Shown: positions 8,685-14,289 of the stretch, in pieces | Numbering within the stretch: the first letter of the stretch is position 1 | Layout of the letters: each line of letters starts with the position of its first letter | Source: Bremia lactucae | Lineage: Eukaryota; Oomycota; Peronosporomycetes; Peronosporales; Peronosporaceae | DNA: 14,289 nucleotides | Direction: 5' to 3' | Assembly: GCF_004359215.1 (NCBI RefSeq) | Contig: NW_027152105.1 | Span: forward strand, 1-14,289 | Translations under genes and position numbers: made by a program | The notes under the pieces: generated by a model | What the model was told of the DNA's origin: nothing | The model's database searches: none | What the model saw: only the letters and a program-made list of their open reading frames with translations

Positions 8685-9437
8685 TTAATTTTTAGGAACC
8701 GGCCAATCTACTACGGCTTTTACCTTACTGGTATCCGCTCTAAGGTCTCGCTTTCCAATGAAGCATCCTAAAAAAGGAATTTTGTCTGCGCCAAAAATGC
8801 ATTTAGGTGCATTGGCATACAATTTGTTTGTGCGCATGCACTCGAGCACTGCTCGCAAATGGTCTAAATGGTTTTCCATATCCGCCCGACCCTGCTCCGC
8901 ACGACTATGGACAAAAAGGTCATCGAAATAAGTCTGTGCATAACCTCGATGAGGGCGAAAGAGTTGCGTCACTAGACGATTAAATGTTGCTGGGGCGTTG
9001 GAAAGCCCTTGTGGCATAACCAGTCACTCCCATAACATACCGCTTTGGGTGCTAACCACTGTAAGCGAGATATCGCTAGCTTGCATGAGCAATTAATAGT
9101 AACCATCGACTAAGTCTAATGCTCTATACATTGTACATTTCACCATATTGTTCAGAAGAATATTCTGTCTAGGAATGGGGGGTTGTGCTGGTATAGTGAC
9201 AGCATTAAGCTTATTATAAGCATGTAAAATGTGCTAATTACCATTTGGCTTCTTAACACAAAATGTCGGTGTCGAATAAGGAGATTTGCTCTCTCGTACC
9301 ATTCCAGCCTCGTGCTTAGCACGGAAATAATCGTCAACGACGTCACACTGCTCCCTTGGTAAAGGCCATTGTCTTGTGACACAGTGTTTGGTTCCCGGAA
9401 CCAAGTCAATTTCATGACGAACACCTCTATCCGGAGG
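8685..9437 (-). pseudogene. Gypsy Pol, reverse transcriptase
   Basis: It starts exactly at the left inversion breakpoint with PPDRGVRHEIDLVPGTKHC, then CVTRQWPLPREQ, PTFCVKKPNGN, HAYNKLNAV, ALDLVDGYY (first catalytic Asp), MPQGLSNAPATFNRL, TYFDDLFVHSRAE (catalytic YFDD) and FLGCFIGKRDLRAD. The whole domain remains in one frame, broken only by stops at 9234-9236, 9093-9095, 9024-9026 and 8685-8687. From the family pattern these replace Trp, Gln, Trp and Gln, each explained by one G:C to A:T change. The sequence upstream of PPDRG on the minus strand is not a linker but the antisense of Gag, because of the inversion. Confidence 0.93.
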
Positions 9438-9853
9438 TTCTTCTTTCGAAGAGGCAGTTGCCATAGCGCTACGCGCCGAGTTCGACTTTAAGTCTGCTCG
9501 CGTTAGCACGCCTGTTTACCGAACAAGCTCTTCGAGCACATGATCTCCGTCTAATAGAGCTGAACCTTTGGATTTGAGCCTCGTTGACGAAGGAGAAGAG
9601 ACTCTTCATGCCGTGGAACAGCATAAGACCATCCGTAGATGTTAAATGTGATGAAGACGAAACATTTATGCCCGGCCTGCCCCCTACAAAATTCGCGTAA
9701 AGCTCGAAAGAGCTCCAACTCCGACCTATACCAGAGATCTGGTACCGTGCGGGAAACTGTCGATACCCAGTAGGTGTGGGGCGCCCTACTGGGGAAGACC
9801 TAGATTATGTTGAACCTCTAGGAGGTGAGAATTAACAGAACCTAGCTCCAATT
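9438..9853 (+). pseudogene. Gypsy B Gag, C-terminal part (in the inverted block)
   Basis: SSFEEAVAIALRAEFDFKSA continues the capsid end found on the other strand at 11205. A TGA near 9540 interrupts it, then SNRAEPLDLSLVDEGEE and AVEQHKTIRRC lead into a zinc-knuckle region of which only the first Cys positions (RRC, KC) are clear; the His and last Cys are lost. Downstream (9730-9850) the frame is uncertain, and the stretch holds several perfect hairpins (9729-9744, 9766-9793, 9799-9822). The 'AEPLDLS' type motif just before the knuckle also occurs in element D (MDLSYVES), placing both in related gypsy lineages. Confidence 0.8.
9729..9822. other. Hairpin cluster at the gag-protease junction of B
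   Basis: Perfect stems: 9729-9744 (TACCAGA/TCTGGTA), 9766-9793 (CCCAGTAGG/CCTACTGGG, loop 10) and 9799-9822 (CCTAGA/TCTAGG, loop 12). The middle stem shares CAGTAGG/CCTACTG and a G/C-rich loop with the hairpin at 14011-14035 in D, which has the same place in the element (end of gag, before protease). Confidence 0.75.
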
Positions 9854-10262
9854 AGCTCGGTGCTTAATGGCACGGGGATAGAGTACAAGCCTGGCCTGCT
9901 AGTCGCTCAAGCGACTGTAAAGGGCTTTGATAAGCTGTGGTCAATTTTGATTGACTCAAGAGCGTCTTGCAATTATGCTCGACGCCTTTTCCTTGAAGGA
10001 AGTCAACAATACCTTGAGGCGCTTGAAGCGCATGAAGGTGATACAATCACTGTTCGCTTTGTGATTGGGACTCGTGTCACCGTTCCCAAAGTTCCATTGA
10101 GCTTAGGTGTAAAGTTTCTGGACTTTGACAGTATGGAACGCTGTCTCGTACTCGATTGGATTCGATGAATGATCTCATCCTTGGTATGGTCTGGTTAAAA
10201 CACCATGAGCCATGGATCGATTGGAGGTCTAAGGCGCCTCGCGCAACGTTTCTAGCAAAGTT
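9854..10262 (+). pseudogene. Gypsy B aspartic protease (in the inverted block)
   Basis: LLVAQATVKGFDKLWSILID leads to the active-site region, which reads DSRASCNYARR where retroviral-type proteases have DSGAS or DTGAS, so the catalytic glycine is replaced by Arg. GDTITVRFVIGTRVTVPKVP and LGVKFLDFDSMERCLVLD follow. A frameshift near 10165 interrupts it, after which NDLILGMVWLKHHEPWIDWR gives the conserved second half (ILGM.WL). The domain would cut the Gag-Pol polyprotein. The Arg and the frameshift make this copy inactive. Confidence 0.88.
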
Positions 10263-11204
10263 TTGAAGAGTCATGAACCCACCCTTGCTAGGCAACAAAA
10301 GTGCTATTGCCGCGGATCATTGAATGAGTCTGTCAGTGTTTTAGACATTGGCATGTCTGAGTTAGTAAACTCAAATGTTAAAAACATTAATTCTGCGCCC
10401 GACTCAGCAGAATTAAGTGGAACGGCACGTACTCCGTCGAGTGACACTTGGTTTAATAACGGCTCACTGCATGCTGAAAGCATTGCTGACCTGAGGTCGA
10501 GTCATTAAGGGTGTAATATCCCTGAGATACGTGGAGTGGCACGTCTAAGTCCACCGAGTGTGGTCGCTCGAGGTGGTACCATACTGAGTGTCAATAGTGA
10601 CACTTTTGGCGGTTCGCCAGGGCATTTTGAGTCAAACCCTTCTAATCGACGTGAAGCGACACGTAATCGTTCGCTGGATAAGGAAATTGAGTAACCTAAT
10701 TCCTTGTCGGATGTCAAATAAGACATTATATCTTGTATAGAACCAATACAGGCTGGAAAACCCGGGTACGTGAATGTTCCGGCCTCTAAGAGGCGTATTG
10801 TCTCCAATCCAAGACAGGATGGACACGAAGCGTGTCTACCCTCACAAAGTGAACGAGTGAACAAGTACATACGCTTGTAAAATGGTGTAACCGGTAACAT
10901 TGAGGGGGGGGGGGGTAGTCTTGCGACAATCCCCTCGTTACATGCTATTTTAGAGCTGGACAAAATGTCTATTGATGAGTGCGGTCGAGCCTAAAGAGTT
11001 GGAGACTTATCTGAAATGGTGGTCATTCGAACGACAATTGAATTAAAATCATCGTCACTTCTAGACGAAGCTGTCCAGGATGACACAAAAGCTACAGTTA
11101 GTGCGCGAAATGGGTCATCGATCCTTAAGGATCCTACGGATCCCTTTTATTTATTAATTAAGAAGTTCCAAGATGTGGTATGTAATAATCCACCATCTAT
11201 TTTT
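10263..11204 (+). pseudogene. Gypsy B linker between protease and RT (in the inverted block)
   Basis: SHEPTLARQQKCYCRGSLNE and SVSVLDIGMSELVNSNVKNI continue from the protease in a new frame to a stop at 10506-10508. From 10510 to 10990 the sequence is poorly coding, with a run of 12 G at 10904-10915. The end is clear again: SSSLLDEAVQDDTKATVSAR and FYLLIKKFQDVVCNNPPSIF, the segment that directly precedes the RT start in this lineage. This low-complexity spacer is known in oomycete gypsy elements only as a variable region; no enzyme motif is visible. It is rich in short perfect hairpins (10343-10358, 10358-10373, 10387-10416, 10587-10604, 10607-10619, 10782-10794). Confidence 0.75.
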
Positions 11205-11817
11205 GGATGAGATCGGAATAATTCCGTTCGGGCAACGCCCTCATTTAGACCCCCCCCCAATAATGAGTGTTGCGACAATTGCTTCTTGCACCGGATCTTA
11301 ATGCATAGATATAATGAGAGTTCTCGACTCCTGCACATAGTCTCCTAGGTTCCGTTTACCCTGTGGAGTCGCTAGGAGCCGTGCTCGCATGCAACAGCCT
11401 GATCAGGCGATGCAAATATGCTGGTGAATCGCTGTTTCAGCGAATCCCATGAGGGAAAAGCGTCGTTTATGGACGTGATGCACGATAGTGCCCACTCCAT
11501 GGCTCTACCTCCAAGTTTGGAAATGGCCATAGCCACCTTTTGCATTCTGTTAAGAACAAGGAAGAATCAATGAACATTTCCATCTGCTTAATCCCAAAGG
11601 CAACCTTCTCCTTCATCTCGTCAAGTTCATGTTGTATGAACATGGCGATGGCTAAATGGAGGGCAACTCTGTCCAAATTGGACAGCATTGCCAAGATTGC
11701 ATCGTTTCCTACGGTCGAACTCATTCGTTCAACTGCACTCCTTTCTATGTCACTTGGAAAGGAGTAGCTTTCACGGGAAACGTGATGCATATTCCCACTA
11801 TCATCTAACATGGACAT
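11205..11817 (-). pseudogene. Gypsy B Gag, N-terminal and capsid part
   Basis: From ATG 11817, 48 bases after the primer-binding site, the frame gives a helical N-terminus (AILAMLSNLDRVALHLAIAM) and the capsid start (IKQMEMFIDSSLFLTE). It then shifts frame near 11545 to QKVAMAISKLGGRAMEWALS and NDAFPSWDSLKQRFTSIFAS, shifts again near 11415 to RARLLATPQGKRNLGDYVQE, meets a stop, and shifts once more at a run of nine C (11250-11258, G on the coding strand). It ends GVARTELFRSHP at the inversion breakpoint. The longest single ORF here (11817-11467) reads through the first frameshift into nonsense. Capsid builds the particle in which the RNA is copied. Confidence 0.85.
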
Positions 11818-11856
11818 GTTAGATGAAGGAAATGTGGTCCTTGGATGGACTACAAA

Positions 11857-11865
11857 GTGCTACCA
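11857..11865 (-). promoter_or_regulatory. Primer-binding site of gypsy element B
   Basis: The minus strand reads TGGTAGCACT at the inner edge of the LTR. The same TGGTAGCACT occurs in element D at 12918-12927, also 50-60 bases before the gag start. TGG pairs with the CCA end of a tRNA. I cannot name the tRNA. Confidence 0.7.
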
Positions 11866-12318
11866 GGTAGGACGGGACACTACGACTTGTACTGCTTCAG
11901 TACAAATCACTTCGCATTGCTTCAGTTGCGAGTGGTGCCTTACGTTTTTTTCACGTACACTAGTACGTGCAGAGGAAGACTTCTCTTTAAGATAACTAGC
12001 TTAAAGAGGGTTAAATGAAAACTGTATTAATATAATTAAGTATCTCTTCTTTCTATCTGTTATTTATAACTTATTTATAACTAATACTAAACATGCAATT
12101 GAAATCTTATCTTATCTTATCTGCATCTCTCTTTTGTTTACATCTACAGTTGATTTGTCTGCGGGATAAATAGATATAATGGTCTATACCTATTTATGGA
12201 TAAGATTTCTGAACATTACTATATAAAGTTCTATCCTCCAAAAATTATCTACCTTTTAGATAATGTATTAATTAACAACCTTTAAGTGTACATTCATGTA
12301 ACCATACACCCCGTTACA
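11866..12318 (-). repeat. 5' LTR of gypsy element B
   Basis: On the minus strand it starts TGTAACGGGGTGTATGG at 12318 and ends at the PBS. It is AT-rich in the middle and contains a three-unit 5-bp repeat (TCTTA, about 12104-12120). Beyond the first ten bases it does not match the LTRs of C and D, so B is a separate family. No second copy lies in the window because B is truncated. The inner boundary is inferred from the PBS. Flank GTGCT at 12319-12323 is the only candidate target-site copy. Confidence 0.78.
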
Positions 12319-12427
12319 GTGCTGAAACAGTAGTTCAGACATTTTGGCTTTTCAAGGCCTGCTAGCGAACAATTTAGAAGCGTGTTAAACAGATTCAGAC
12401 CAATAAGCCAAAAAGAGAACCCCCCCT
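12319..12427. other. Unassigned spacer between elements B and D
   Basis: These 109 bp lie between the outer LTR ends of two head-to-head gypsy elements. I see no ORF or repeat in them except a run of seven C at 12420-12426 next to LTR D. They may be old insertion-site DNA. Confidence 0.5.
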
Positions 12428-12915
12428 TGTAATGGGGCACATATCGGTTGAAGAACCGTTGTTGTGGTTCATTGACTTTATGGGTAAAATACCCTTTTAT
12501 CTAGTTTTTAAATAGTTACTTACTTAAATGCCATTTATTATGGTTAACAAATGTGGTCGCCGCCAGATATGAATCTGGCGGGAAAAATCTATGTTAAAAT
12601 TTAGCTAGGGTAAGTTTTTAATATTTATGTAGCTAAATAAAGTGCAGTTCCCCTTTTTGATCTTTAAGCGTTAAGTGCCTTCTAAGGATTGCGCATTGAT
12701 CTGTAAGAGATAGAAGCCTTTCTAAGGTATATCCTCTTAGGCACTAGCTGCCACTTGGTTCTACGAACCCCTTAATCCCTTGAACTAGGATTCCTTAAGC
12801 TTTAATAGCTTGTACGACTCCCTGAGTTGTTAAGTCCATTAGTTCAATAGGACTAAGTGACTCTCTGAGACTGAAAGTCTTCCTCTGACTTTAGAAACGA
12901 GGTTGCTCCGCTACA
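12428..12915 (+). repeat. 5' LTR of gypsy element D
   Basis: It starts TGTAATGGGGCAC at 12428; about 300 bp match LTR C (4980-5287) in inverted orientation. The end is set at CTACA (12911-12915), two bases before the PBS. TTTACA at 12951-12956 would be an alternative end but leaves no TGG-type PBS. Small perfect hairpins occur at 12448-12461 and 12482-12494, and a 9-bp one at 12560-12581. Confidence 0.8.
12560..12581. other. Perfect 9-bp hairpin in LTR D, conserved in LTR C
   Basis: CCGCCAGAT and ATCTGGCGG pair around the loop ATGA. The stem is the same as at 5124-5145, while the surrounding LTR has diverged. Confidence 0.8.
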
Positions 12916-12917
12916 CC

Positions 12918-12927
12918 TGGTAGCACT
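12918..12927 (+). promoter_or_regulatory. Primer-binding site of gypsy element D
   Basis: TGGTAGCACT lies two bases after the proposed LTR end and 59 bases before the gag ATG. It is identical to the PBS of B over ten bases although the two LTRs differ, which supports a shared tRNA primer. The tRNA is not identified. Confidence 0.7.
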
Positions 12928-12976
12928 CGTAGTCAATCTACGCCTGAGTCTTTACAAGACAAAAATCCTCACGAAA

Positions 12977-14071
12977 ATGGAAGAGGTTCCAGAATTGTCA
13001 GAAGCGCAACGCGCCGCTTATGCCAAGCTCAAAAGATTCGGGCTTGAGCACGTGAAAATTTATTATCTCCCAGGGACCAGAGGTCCTGCATGCAAGGCTT
13101 GAATCCTTCATGCGGTACGAAGCCTCCCGGATCGGTCAGGTACAGGACCATTTAGCGGCATCTATGCCAACCCGGTACATCTCTGTCCCTGACTCAGAGC
13201 CGAGGGCTCGCCCTCTAACTGTAAATGTGAAAACATTCGAGGGAAAAGAGAGAGAAAATCTCCCTTTGCTGAATCAGCAGGGATTTCAACAGGCAGAACT
13301 GTTGAGGTTACAGCAGGCACAGATCCCTGTATCTGGGATGACGCAAACGCGTCGTCCCGAAACCTTAAAGATTGACATCTCTAAGTATAGGGGAGTCGAA
13401 AAGGACTCCCTCTTGAGATGGTTTGTCGAGTTAGACGATGCCATAAGGGCACGTCAAATGTCGACGAGCAAATGCAACTCGCATTCGCTCAATCAAATTT
13501 GGCAGGTCGTGCCAGCCAAAACTTAAGCATTGGGCCTAAGTTGCGCCACCCATATGTCTTTGGGTCGCTGGAGGCCTTTAAAGCCCGACTCAAACAGACG
13601 TTTAAATCGCCAAGGGCTGATTTTAAAGCTCGTTCAGAGCTTCAGAAACTCAAGCAAGGCAAGCGTGCTGTTCACGCATATGCCCAGCTCATACGACTCT
13701 TAGCGAGTTGCATAACAAATAACCCAGTCAGTCCATGAACACACGTTGGTTACGGTGTTCATGCAAGGTCTATGGACCTCTCCTATGTCGAAAGCGAGAA
13801 ACTTTGCTTTTCGAGCAATAAACGATTGCGGAAATGCAATCGCTGCCAAAAATCAGAACACTACGCTCATGAGTGTAGTGCCCAACGCCCGGCACCGAAA
13901 GGTTCTGAACGTAGTTTTGGACCGTATGCCAAAAAGAGCAACGGTCGCGGGTCCGATGTTGTTGCGAAATCACAACAGCGAGGCGGACCGCCAAAAAAAA
14001 AGGTCGGGTTCAGTAGGGGGCGCAACGCCCTACTGATCCAGCAAACTCAAGAGAATTTGCAATTCTCTTGA
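12977..14071 (+). pseudogene. Gypsy D Gag with zinc knuckle, broken
   Basis: From ATG 12977: EEVPELSEAQRAAYAKLKRF, then a frameshift near 13085 into [20 protein letters not shown] and [21 protein letters not shown] helical stretch and [20 protein letters not shown] (capsid start) follow, then a second shift near 13465 into [13 protein letters not shown] and FGSLEAFKARLKQTFKSPRA, and a third near 13735. VFMQGL (13760) joins directly to MDLSYVES (13772), where the family has a longer stretch, so an internal deletion of tens of codons is likely. The knuckle is CNRCQKSEHYAHEC (C-X2-C-X4-H-X4-C) near 13835-13875, followed by a basic, glycine-rich tail and TGA at 14069-14071. Gag packages the RNA. 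Confidence 0.87.
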
Positions 14072-14169
14072 CTAAGTTGTCCAGACACACAATCATTATG
14101 TGTCTCTGCACTTGGTGATGAGGAATCCCTCATCACCTTTGAGGTAAAAGTGACAAATGATTTGTCACT
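13823..14169. other. Run of seven short hairpins over the gag-protease junction of D
   Basis: Stem-loops read directly from the sequence: 13823-13842 (7 bp, loop 6), 13859-13880 (about 9 pairs with one G-U), 14011-14035 (8 bp), 14048-14070 (10 bp, loop TGC), 14083-14105 (7 bp, loop 9), 14114-14137 (10 bp, loop 4) and 14149-14169 (9 bp, loop TGA). All but the second have fully paired outer stems. They lie in coding sequence from the zinc knuckle through the gag stop into the protease. The function is unknown. Confidence 0.85.
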
Positions 14170-14289
14170 CAGAGCCCTAGTGGACTGCGGAGCGTCGAAA
14201 AACTTTATTCGTCGCCAGTCACTACAGGGTCGGCTCAAATATGTTGAGCGCGACATCCCTCCAACGAGGATGACGGTGCGTCTAGCGAC
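14072..14289 (+). CDS. Gypsy D aspartic protease, start (partial)
   Basis: This is the same frame as the end of Gag, across a single TGA. It reads LSCPDTQSLCVSALGDEESL, then FEVKVTNDLSLRALVDCGAS with the active-site Asp in DCGAS (Asp-Ser/Thr-Gly in most relatives, Cys here), and KNFIRRQSLQGRLKYVERDI to the window end. It has no Met of its own close to the start, so it would be made as a fusion with Gag if made at all. The open frame is intact for its 72 visible codons. Whether the downstream Pol is intact cannot be seen. Confidence 0.85.

Larger units (their letters stand above)
9438..11204 (+). other. Inverted internal block of gypsy element B
   Basis: The block carries, on the plus strand, the C-terminal part of Gag, the protease and the linker leading to RT, while everything else in B is on the minus strand. 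At the left edge the minus-strand RT begins at 9437 (CCT CCG GAT, Pro-Pro-Asp) and the plus-strand Gag begins at 9438 (T TCT TCT TTC GAA GAG, Ser-Ser-Phe-Glu-Glu). At the right edge the plus-strand linker ends NNPPSIF at 11204 and the minus-strand Gag ends ELFRSHP at 11205. Turned back, both joins are in frame with no base lost or gained, and both match the family order. Length 1,767 bp. Confidence 0.88.
6444..12318 (-). mobile_element. Chromodomain Ty3/gypsy element (element B), truncated and internally inverted
   Basis: In minus-strand order: 5' LTR (12318-11866), PBS, gag start (11817-11205), an inverted block (9438-11204, now plus strand), RT (from 9437), RNase H, integrase and chromodomain, cut off at 6444. 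RT before integrase is the Ty3/gypsy order and the chromodomain marks it as a chromovirus-type element. No 3' LTR is present: its left end joins unrelated plus-strand coding sequence at 6440-6444. It has many frameshifts and stops and is much older than the copia element. Confidence 0.9.
12428..14289 (+). mobile_element. Ty3/gypsy element (element D), 5' part, continues beyond the window
   Basis: Plus-strand order: LTR starting TGTAATGGGG, PBS, gag with zinc knuckle, and the start of an aspartic protease that runs off the window end. Its LTR family is the same as that of C but in opposite orientation. RT and integrase lie outside the window, so the Ty3/gypsy call rests on the Gag type (MDLSYVES plus CCHC) and the protease. 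Gag is broken by frameshifts and an internal deletion. Confidence 0.85.

Noticed and set aside
10505..10963. Minus-strand 152-codon ORF opposite the protease-RT linker
   Set aside because: It has no recognisable motif and is antisense to decayed linker sequence; a run of 12 G adds chance coding.
11467..11817. Minus-strand 116-codon ORF as a novel protein
   Set aside because: Its first part is the gypsy Gag N-terminus; after about 11545 the true Gag continues in another frame (QKVAMAISKLGG...), so the end of the ORF is out-of-frame sequence.
4980..12725. DNA transposon with about 300-bp terminal inverted repeats
   Set aside because: The arms have LTR hallmarks (TG ends, adjoining purine tract on one side, PBS and gag on the other) and there is no transposase between them.
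12951..12956. TTTACA as the end of LTR D (inverted match to TGTAA)
   Set aside because: It would leave no TGG primer site after the LTR, while TGGTAGCACT at 12918 is shared with element B.

Overview
The window looks like repeat-rich nuclear DNA of an oomycete (a Phytophthora / downy-mildew type genome). The Gag and Pol fragments resemble the Ty1/copia and Ty3/gypsy families of Peronosporales as I know them; no database search was possible. I see no host housekeeping gene, no rRNA or tRNA gene and no CRISPR array. Nearly everything is LTR-retrotransposon sequence, nested, broken and in mixed orientation.

Layout. (A) 1-4979, minus strand: a nearly full-length Ty1/copia element. It has two LTRs about 98% alike, a primer-binding site matching the initiator-tRNA anticodon arm, Gag with a zinc knuckle, protease, integrase, reverse transcriptase (RT) and RNase H. 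Frameshifts and stops inactivate it. It sits inside an LTR of element C. (C) 4980-5287, minus strand: the remaining part of a gypsy LTR starting TGTAATGGGG, preceded in its own sense by a purine tract. Next to it, 5400-6439 on the plus strand, lies a broken ORF of unknown function. (B) 6444-12318, minus strand: a decayed chromodomain gypsy element, with its 5' LTR at the right end and its 3' end cut inside the chromodomain. A 1,767-bp internal block of B (9438-11204: end of Gag, protease, linker to RT) lies in the opposite orientation, and both breakpoints can be placed to the base. (D) 12428-14289, plus strand: the 5' part of another gypsy element of the same LTR family as C, with 5' LTR, PBS, broken gag and the start of protease, running off the window.

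Main points of interest: the codon-exact inversion in B; dense runs of perfect short hairpins in the gypsy elements, strongest around the gag-protease junction of D, with one hairpin apparently shared by B and D; an in-frame UGA followed by CUA and stem-loops between gag and protease of D; a copia gag start codon that lies inside the tRNA primer-binding site; and the antisense-looking unknown ORF beside the purine tract of C.
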